Origin: Colius striatus
Taxonomy: Eukaryota; Chordata; Aves; Coliiformes; Coliidae
Direction: 5' to 3'
Assembly (NCBI RefSeq): GCF_028858725.1
Contig: NC_084789.1
Span: forward strand, 37,455,548-37,519,547
DNA length: 64,000 nt
The translations under genes were made by a program, and so were the position numbers. How positions within the stretch are numbered: position 1 is the stretch's first letter; every line of letters begins with the position of its first letter. The notes under the pieces were generated by a model. It saw only the letters and a program-made list of their open reading frames with translations, was not told where the DNA came from and did not search any database. Shown here one piece after another: positions 56,066 through 64,000 of the stretch.

Positions 56066-58786
56066 AGTATGGGAGCTACAAGAAAACAGGAAGGGAGACC
56101 CCACCAACAGTTGTAAGTAGGTCCCCATGTAGTCTATCAGCCAGAACTGTGTGACATTTGCAGCTGCTTTCCTATGGACACTATCTCCAATCCCACTCAC
56201 TTTGACTGCTCAACTCCCATTGAAAAAATATTTGCTGTCGGATAAGTTATAACACTGTGTATGGGAGCTAGAAAAAAGCAGGAAAGCAGACACAACCTAC
56301 AGTAGTAAGTAGGTCCCCATGTAGTCTATCAGCCAGCACCGCGTCACATTTGCAGCTGCTTTCCTTTGGGATCTCTCTCCAATCCCAAGCTCTTGGCCTC
56401 GTTAGCTCCCTTTTAAAAATACATTCTGTCGGTAGAAGTTATACCACTGCTTAAGGGAGGTACAAGAAAGCAGGAAGGCAGATCCCAACTACACTGTTAA
56501 GTAGGCCACCATGTAGTCTATCCGCCAGCACTGTGTCACATTTGCAGCTGCTTTCCTTTGGGAGGTATTTCCAATCCCACGCTCTTGACCCCGTCAGCTC
56601 CCTTTAAAAATATATGCTGCCGCTTAAGTTATACCACTGCATATGGGAGGTACAAGAAAGCAGGAAGGCAGATCACAACTACAGTGTTAAGTTGGTCCCC
56701 ATGTAGTCTATCAGCCAGCACTGTGTCACATTTGCAGCTGCTTTCCTGTGGGCGCTATCTCCAATCTCTCTCACTTGGACTGCTCATCTAGCATTAAAAA
56801 AATACAGACTGTCGGTATAAGTTATACCATTTCGAATGGGAGGTACAAGAAAACAGGAAGGGGACCCCAACTTACAGTGTTTAGTAGGTCCCCATGTAAT
56901 ATAAGCCAGCACTGTGTCACTTTTGAAGCTGCTTTGCTGTGGGCGCTCTCTCCAATCCCACGCTCTTAAACTCGTCAGCTCCCTTTAAAAATACATTCTG
57001 TCGGTAGAAGATATACCACTGCTTATGGGAGCTACAAGAAAGCAGGAAGGCAAGCCCCACCTACAGTAGTAAGTAGGTCCACGTGTACTCTATCAGCCAG
57101 CACTGTGTCACATTTGCAGTTGCCTTCCTTTGGGAGCTATCTCCAATCCCACTCACTTGGACTGCTCAACTCCCATTGAAAAAATAAACGGTGTCGTTAG
57201 AAATTACGCCACTGCGCCTGGGCACTACAAGAAAGCATGAAGGAAGACCCCAACTACAGTTGTAGCTAGGTCCCCATGTAGTCTCTCAGCCAGCACTGTG
57301 TCACCTTTGAAGATGCTTTCCTGTGGGAACTGTCTCCAATCCCACGCTCTTGGCATTGTCAGCTCCCTTTAAAAATACATTGTGTCAGTATTATACCATT
57401 GCGTATGGGAGTTACCAGAAAGCAGGAAGGAAGAAACCATCTACAGTACTAAGTTGGTCCCCATGTAGTCTATCAGCCAGCACTGTGTCACATTTGCAGC
57501 TGCTTTCATGTAGGAGCTATCTCCAACTCCACTCACTTGGTCTGCTAAACTCCCATTGAAAAAAACCAGAATGTCAGTAGAAGTTATACCACTGCCTACA
57601 GGAGTTATAAGAAAGCACGAACGCAGACCACACCTTGAGTAGTAAGTAGACCCCCATGTAGTCTATCAGCCAGCACTGTGTGACATTTGCAGCTGCTTTC
57701 CTGTGGGAGCTATTTCCAATCCCACGCTCTTGGCCCCTTCAGCTCCCTTGAAAAATATATTCTGTCGGTAGAAGTTATACCACTGGGTATGGGAGCAACA
57801 AGAAAGAGGGAAGGCAGACCCAACTTACAGTAGTAAGTAGGTCCTCATGTAGTCTTTCAGCCAGCACTGTGTCACATTTGCTGCTGCTTTCCTTTGGGAG
57901 CTATCTCCAATCCTAGTTACTTGGATTGCCCAACTCCCATTGAAAAAATATTTGCTTTCGGTTAATTTATACCACTGAGTATGAGAGGTACAAGAAAGCA
58001 GGAAGGCAGATCCCAACTACAGTGTTAAGTTGGTCCCCATGTAGTCTATCAGCCAGCACGGTGTCACATTAGCAGCTCCTTTCCTATGGGAGCTATCTCC
58101 AATCCCACGCTCTTGGCCTCGTCAGCTCCCTTTAAAAACACAGAGTGTCGGTAGAAGTTATACCACTGGGTATGGGAGCAACAGGAAAGAGGGAAGGGAG
58201 ACCCAACTTACAGTAGTAAGTAGATCCTCATGTAGTCTATCAGTCAGCACTGTGTCATATTTGCAACTGCTTTCCTGTAGGAGCTATCTGCAATCCCGCT
58301 CAGTTGGACTGGTCAACTCCCATTGAAAAAATACAGACTGTCGGTAGAAGTTTTACCAATGCATATTGGAGCTACAAGAAAGTAGGAAGGCAGATCCCAA
58401 CTACAGTCTTAAGTAGGTCTCCATGTTAGTCTAGCAGCCAGCACTGTGTCACATTTGCAGCTGCTTTCCTGAGAGCGCTATCTCCAATCCCACTCACTTG
58501 AACTGCTCAACTCCCATCGAAAAAATATATGCTGTCGCTTAAGTTATACCACAGCATATGAGATTTACAAAAAAGCAGTTACGCAGACCCCACCTATAGT
58601 ACTTAGTAGACCGCCATGTAGTCTATCAGACAGCACTGTGTCACATTTGCACCTGCTTTCCTGTGGGAGCTATCTCCAATCCCAGTCATTCGGACTGCTC
58701 AACTGCCATTGAAAAAATACATGCTGGCAATAGAAGCTCCCATACCACTGTGTATGGGAGCTACAAGAAAGCAGGAAGGGAGACCC
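56066..58786 (+). repeat. Satellite block, largest uninterrupted
   Basis: About 14 monomers, mixing the CACTTGGACTGCTCAACTCC and the CGCTCTTGGCCTCGTCAGCTC variants. The second type is often preceded by CACCTTTGAAG instead of CACATTTGCAG, hinting at a higher-order pattern. Confidence 0.93.
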
Positions 58787-59143
58787 TGCTGAAGACGACG
58801 GGAGACAAGCCCACCCTGTAGTGCAACAAGTCTCAACTTTAGTTGCAAAGATACAGTTCTTTTATCTATAAAATAATCAGGCTCATACATATTGCAAAAA
58901 CTAAGATCATCATTGGATCCCAGTTAGATGCAAACCTCGACCTTGTTTCAACATACTCCAGATACTTGTGGCTACTTAACCCAAACTAAGCTCCTGCTTT
59001 CTCATCCTGTTATCATAACATTCTCTTGCTCTCACGTCCTTGAGCAGGAGTCCAATATCTTATCGCTTAATGCTCACTGCCTAACCAGCTGTATTCTATC
59101 ATGTCCTATTTCCTCTAGCCAAGTCTCCACAAAACTCCCTACA
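58787..59143 (-). repeat. 3' LTR of mosaic copy 4 (Trp-type, subtype a)
   Basis: 357 bp, TGTAGGGAGT to CTTCAGCA on minus. Preceded by the purine-rich GGAGGAAA end of env. Confidence 0.87.
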
Positions 59144-59970
59144 TTTCCTCCATTTTCTTTTTGGATAATAATATTTGCCCTCCACATCCTCTCAAATGTT
59201 CTTTCTATTGTCCGTTGAATGCAATTTATAAAACAGTGTAACACTAACAATACAAATAAAACAATACCCATAAAGCCAATTCCATACATTATAACATTTC
59301 GCAACCAAGGGCCTATTCCCCAACCCTTAAGACATCCTTCAAGTCCTAATCCCTCTTCTTGTTTCAACTTATGCAATCCCTGTTGAATTTTTTCAGTTTA
59401 GCATGTATCGAGGTGGAATGGTCCGACAGCTTCCTACAACACATGTCCTCAAATTCATCACATCCATGTCCGTGGGCTAATAATAAAAAGTATATGACAG
59501 CTCTGTTTTGTAACACCGTATGATTTACACTGTGAACGTCAGCTGTTAACATATCAATCATTTCTGAAGTTTTATTTAACTCATCTTTAGTCCAACATCC
59601 TAATTGTTTAGCCAAGTTCATGGCCTTATTGGCTGCTCCTCCTGGCAAAAGGGTGGCAACTATGACTTGCTTCAGTTCACTCCAAAATCATTGGGGACCA
59701 ATATCACTACAGTCAAACTCATAATAACTACGTTTTTTGCGGGAGCTGTTATTATGGTCAGCAAGCTGCATTAGCGTGGTAAAGTTAGGGTAGAAAAAAG
59801 AGAGTTTCCCCAAATAACAGGGTCCACCCGGGGAATTTACTGATATTCCGTTCCAGGCCCTTTCTCCACAGATTAAAAATATACCCGTGGGCAATTTCTT
59901 CGGTGATGTAATACTAGAGACATTACAGCTAGAATACAATTGCTTAACAGATCTTTTTAAGCAAACCTGA
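59077..59970 (-). pseudogene. env: env-1 fragment of mosaic copy 4
   Basis: SU C-terminal part ([11 protein letters not shown]), KKRSYY basic site, TM with LLQNRAVIYF, CDEFEDMCC, membrane helix, tail stopping inside the LTR. The N-terminal half of SU is deleted, and a frameshift near 59390 and TGA near 59690 break it. Confidence 0.82.
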
Positions 59971-60554
59971 CTGGCACCCAAATGGATCTTGTGGGAGAAT
60001 CAACACAAAAATACCCAAGTATAATACTTTGGCCGGAGGCTACCATATCCCTGTTTTAGGGTCACGATATTTAACCCATATTTCTTTCTCTCTCTTCTTT
60101 TTTGCCTTTGGATTATGATGCATTATTACAGGTGGTAGCTTCTGTTCCCCAAACACACACAGGTGGTTCATAACAAATAAGGCCTTTAACAATTTCATAT
60201 GTGGGTCTTTAACATCCCCATATTTACCAAGATATCTTTTTAGATTCCCATTAGCTCTTTCTATTATTGCCTGTCCTGTGGGGGAATGGGGAATTCCTGC
60301 TACATGTTTAACTCCCCATTGCCTCATAAACTGTTCTATGCTTCTACTTATACAGGCCGGCCCATTGTCTGTCTTTATTTTCTGAGGAATTCCCATTGTT
60401 GCAAAACAACTATATAAATGACGCCCCACATGTATGGCCCTCTCCCCTGTCTGTTCTGTTGCACAAATATATTTGCTCCATGTGTCTATGCTTACATGCA
60501 CATATTTTAGTCTTCCAAACTCTGCCACATGAGTGACATCCATCTGCCAAACTT
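59971..60554 (-). CDS. pol: Integrase core, mosaic copy 4
   Basis: 186-codon open frame (60600-60040) with [29 protein letters not shown] and WVKYRDPKTGIW. Almost identical to copy 2; the frame ends with a stop at 60040-60042. Confidence 0.78.
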
Positions 60555-60600
60555 CAACCCCTTGTTTACACCATGTGCTCACATCTGCCACCACCAGCAC

Positions 60601-61350
60601 CTCCTCTCACTCCACCCCATGCCCACCTCTTCTGTACCTTCCACCTCTCACGTTACAACCTGAGATCTTCCGGACGCCTACCACATCTCCCGCTCCCTAT
60701 GCTCGATGACTCCAGTGTCCCGTGGCACGGGCTGATACATTACGTGTCTGCCCAGCACATATGCTAACTGAGCCAATTGCAGGAAGATATGATCAGGTGC
60801 TGGTCATGTTCCACTTCACTTTTCAATCCTGCCAATAGTTGAGTGACTCCATCTTGATATGCATCACGGCGACCACTCCGAGAAACACGTCAATCTGCAA
60901 GAGAGACTCAGTAGACCGTTATATCTTTTATGCCCCATGTTCTCCCCCTCCCTTAGACGGTTGGGCTATGAGTACATTTCCCTGGCTAGTGTGAGGGATA
61001 CTGTGGCTCAATGCATGGAGATAGCTGGTATGTCCATGACCCCTCCGGGCAGCCTGCTCCATTGATTTTAATAACTCAAATTTTACTAACAAGCATCAGA
61101 TCTCCATAATCAGCAGCAAAGGTAGCGTGTTTATATTACTTCTAATTGGTCCTTTCTCTAAAAGCCAGCTGTAGTTTTCTGTGACAAGCCTTGCAGTTTC
61201 ACACGCTGCCCCAGCCTCGTCCCTGCCCGAAGCTGCTATCTCGTATGCATTTTTGCTTCTTCGTTTCTCACAGTCGAGAGCAGCTCAAGGACAATCTGCA
61301 CATTAGTTTAGCAACTCATGCCTGGTAAGCTTCTTCTTATCCACTGAAAA
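60601..61350 (-). other. Foreign segment, mosaic copy 4
   Basis: Matches 45197-45946 with only a handful of differences. No intact ORF. Confidence 0.55.
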
Positions 61351-62268
61351 AAAAAAAGCACAGCTGACAAACAAAGTTATTATACTCGTGCTAAAGGTAA
61401 AATCTCTAGCAGGTCTATGTTGCAAAGTTGTATGGCTAATACTACTTACATTGCTAATCAAGTCTTCCAATGTCATTGAGGTTTGGTTACATTGTTTGCT
61501 AGGCCAGTATCCTAATTTGCATAGCTGAGTTAATAAAGCAGATACTCCTACACCTGGAGCAAATATACTAGTTGCTATTATTGCTGAGGGAGACCAAAGG
61601 TAACATGGTCATCACATTTGCCAGTAAATGCATGCACAAACTGTTTTGGACAATGATGTTTCTAAATCATTGTGTGATTAGGCATCAAGATCGTCAGTTG
61701 TCTCAAACTGCATGGTCCCCTTTGTAATCTCGAGGGTATTCCAGGCCATGCCTGGTCCCCACAGATCAGAAAAATTCCCTTTGGTAACTGTACAGGCACA
61801 AGACTAGACCTGGATCTTTTTGGTGAAGTATAATTGCACCAAGATGTTATGTTCTTATACACGCCCAGGATGGGATCCACATTCTGTCCCAAATGTTTTG
61901 GTATTGTTGGTAAAATTAAACATAACACAAAAATCCATCTTTATAGATCCCAATAATTCTAACTCCTGTGGCTCTGTTGTCATTATTGGCAACCATGAAA
62001 TGATCAAATCCCAGCTGTCAACTTTGCCATTGCCCTTAACTAAGGGATTTGGTTTTAATGCATTAGGTACAGGCCGTTGTGCCACATCTAATGCAACTCC
62101 CACCAAACAGGTAGAAAAAGGATGATCTGGAGTGGCCATTGATAAACATATTGTAGACTGATTGATTGCTTTGGCCAGTGTAAGCCACATGTTTTGCTTG
62201 GGTTGCTGAAATTGCCTAAAACCATTTACCACAATCATTTGAAGCATCAACAGTATGAAAAAATCCAT
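61351..62268 (-). pseudogene. env: env-2 SU and partial TM, mosaic copy 4
   Basis: 137 codons open from 62268 (MDFFILLMLQMIVV), then a frameshift; [11 protein letters not shown] (about 61775) and TM cut at LQHRPARDFTF. Homologue of 46888-46001. Confidence 0.78.
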
Positions 62269-62400
62269 TTTTTTTTTTTACTCCTGATCAAAAAAAAAAA
62301 AAATCCTTCACCAATGAGTCTAAAACATAAACCACCTTTTAGCTTCTCCATGTCAAAATGTTCTGTTCTTCCAAGTTCCATTCCTGACACCTAAAACACC

Positions 62401-63088
62401 TTAGAAAGTTTCCACTGTAAGAAAACCACTATTCATCATCACCTTTACAGCAAAATGCATAACTTCACTACCAACAGTTGAGGCAAGGGAATGAGGATGG
62501 ACAGGATGAGCCCAGCGGTCCGTGAGGGCTGGGGCCGGCCGTGTCGGCACGAGGTGTGTGTGGGGAGGCACTCCCGAGACACTGACAGGGCGCGGGAAGC
62601 GGCTGCTCTGTGGCGGCAGCGGCTGCAGATGGAAGGGGCGGGGGGGGTCTGGCTCACTCCGTGCCATCCCCGGCGCCGGCGGCGCAGCCGATATTACTCT
62701 CTCCTTTGTTTTCTTTGTCTTCCCTCGCGTGCCCGATGGTGCCCAGTCTAACATGGGGTCGTGCTCCCCCACTCTCCTCTGATCATCCTGCGCTGCACCC
62801 CCGGCCGACTCCGCCCGATTGGCATTCCCCTGCAAGTCATCCCAGGGGTACCTCGACGGGCTGGGCTCGAATGGGAAACAGCTCTCCCGCGGGGGCTCTG
62901 CTCCGAAGCCCTTTTGCCTCTCTGACTTTGTAAAAACTCTTGTGTAGAGGAGAACTTTTTTCTTTACTCCACGTAGGCGCACCACCCCCCGTCTCCTCAC
63001 CAGACTCTGTCTTCTAGCTCTCATTTCTGCCACACCTCCACGTAGATCACTCATCATCGGAGGCAGATACCGGTGGAAACGGTGCCAC
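62401..63088 (-). pseudogene. gag: Proline-rich gag segment, mosaic copy 4
   Basis: Homologue of 47600-46980: DPMLDWAPSGTRGK, PPAPG, GC-rich. The apparent upstream extension of the open frame beyond about 63088 is the antisense of another provirus. Confidence 0.5.
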
Positions 63089-63210
63089 ATAGCTTTTGCA
63101 ATATGTGTGAGCCTGATTATTGTATCTATAAAAGAGTTGCATCTTTGCAAATAAAGTTGAGACTTGCTCAGCACTACAGAGTGTTTCTGTCTCCCGTCGT
63201 CTTCAGCAAA

Positions 63211-63228
63211 TGGTGACCGCAACGTGAT
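63211..63228 (+). promoter_or_regulatory. Primer binding site, tRNA-Trp type
   Basis: TGGTGACCGCAACGTGAT, two mismatches from the tRNA-Trp site. Confidence 0.82.
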
Positions 63229-63402
63229 AGTGGCTTTGCGCCACAGCGGAGCGACGAAGGGGTTCGGATCCTATGCAACAAGGATGGAAATAAGCGTGAA
63301 AATTGGGAACATGCCGTGCCCTGGGTGACCGTATAGACGAGCCCGGTCGATATGTGCCGCCAGACCTTGAAGGGCTGCAACAGTGCGCTGATGATAATAG
63401 GT

Positions 63403-63696
63403 ATGGAAAGACAAGCAGCATATGATTTATTTACTACATTCTTGCAGAAGCGGCAGATAAAGGGTATAGATCTGCAAAAGGACCTACCAGGGTTGTTAGC
63501 TTATGGGTATGCTAAGGGAGTGTTTCAGAATCCACATACAGTGCATGAATTGAGCGAATGGCGTAAATTTGGGGATTTTCTGTGGCAGGCTATCCTGGAG
63601 GACGATAAGACAGCTACAAAGTTAGGGAAGTTTTGGAGGATAGCGAGTTGCTGCACCATTAGGCAGAAAAGAAGGCTGCTGAGCACGCATCAGTAG
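63403..63696 (+). pseudogene. gag: Gag matrix domain of provirus H
   Basis: MERQAAYDLF start, FLQKRQIKG, GLLAYGYAKGVF. A small deletion near 63639 shifts the frame before the end of the domain, in contrast with the copies at 14881 and 52462. Confidence 0.78.
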
Positions 63697-64000
63697 CATA
63701 GAGTAAGAATAAAAATGATGAGCGTGACTGGTTCCAATCCACCCAGCTGCCTCCTACCGTCTCAAAAGTAATGCTCCCCCCCCCCCCGCGTGTAGAAAAT
63801 GGCCCTGGAGACACGGACAGGATACGAGAACCATGTGAGCCATAAGCCCCTCCTGAGGAACAGGAGTGCTGGCCTAAAAAGCCCCCGCCTCCGTCCCCCC
63901 TCACTTGGTGAGCCTGTCCCTGGGGCAGAGAGTGAACTGGCGGAGACCATCGCAAGGGAGCGGAGGGAGGCTTGGGCTGCACTCGCAAAGGATTGTCTGG
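63697..64000 (+). pseudogene. gag: Gag region after matrix, provirus H (partial)
   Basis: Matches 15180-15480 of provirus C (LLRNRSAGLKSP, SLGEPVPGAESEL). Contains a C-run (63776-63787). Continues past the window edge toward capsid. Confidence 0.65.

Larger units (their letters stand above)
58787..63088 (-). mobile_element. Mosaic provirus, copy 4 (minus)
   Basis: Same content and order as copy 2: proline-rich gag (63060-62401), env-2 (62268-61350), foreign segment, integrase core, env-1, LTR. An extra deletion near 59970 removes the env-1 SU N-terminus. Left flank AAGGGAGACCC is the same site as copy 2. Joined head to head to a + strand provirus at about 63088. Confidence 0.83.
63089..64000 (+). 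mobile_element. Start of a Trp-type provirus H, cut by window edge
   Basis: LTR 3' part (63089-63208, with AATAAA near 63149), PBS, matrix and the gag region beyond, parallel to provirus C 14560-15480. The U3 is missing at the junction with mosaic copy 4. Confidence 0.82.

Overview
This window looks like bird nuclear DNA, probably from a heterochromatic or ampliconic region rather than an ordinary gene-rich stretch. Evidence: a CR1 3' end at 6971-7250, avian-type LTRs, and endogenous retroviruses whose envelope transmembrane subunit has the CX6CC, alpharetrovirus-like layout. The species and chromosome cannot be fixed from sequence alone. No intact host gene is present.

Three kinds of material make up the window. 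(1) A satellite of about 190-193 bp monomers, roughly 13 kb in ten blocks (about a fifth of the window). It runs in + orientation except at 47753-51482, where it is inverted. (2) Endogenous retroviruses of at least four lineages, told apart by primer binding site and coding content: an ERV-L-like lineage (tRNA-Lys1,2 type PBS, gag-pro-pol, no env), a class II lineage (tRNA-Trp type PBS, dUTPase-protease, alpha-like env), a class II lineage with an exact tRNA-Lys3 type PBS and hairpin arrays in U5, and a class I gamma-like element (tRNA-His PBS). (3) One 4.8 kb island (6341-11177) of host DNA carrying a broken, out-of-order tektin-3-like gene.

Layout: 1-4153 ERV-L-like element A (minus, cut by the edge); 4154-6340 satellite with a solo LTR; 6341-11177 tektin island; 11178-14320 satellite with a solo LTR and a U5 fragment; 14321-21703 Trp-type provirus C (+) with a nested solo LTR; 21944-27716 complete but defective ERV-L-like provirus B (+) with a 5-bp target duplication; 28186-32536 mosaic provirus D containing an internal inversion; 32935-38299 Lys3-type element E (+) with an 816-codon open pol; 40215-42213 gamma-like 5' fragment (+); 42760-47752 mosaic provirus (minus); 48451-49687 Lys3-type element F (minus); 51483-52267 two Trp-type LTRs head to head; 51921-56065 mosaic provirus (+); 58787-63088 mosaic provirus (minus); 63089-64000 start of another Trp-type provirus (+).

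The points most worth a second look are: a repeatedly used insertion site inside one 8-bp stretch of the satellite monomer, hit by three LTR types and by the tektin island; a recurrent mosaic retrovirus (four copies) that lost protease and RT and carries parts of two different env genes; U5 arrays of short hairpins with compensating base changes; and an intact 85-codon two-helix membrane ORF upstream of gag in both ERV-L-like copies. All retroviral genes seen are partial or interrupted, apart from some single-domain open frames.
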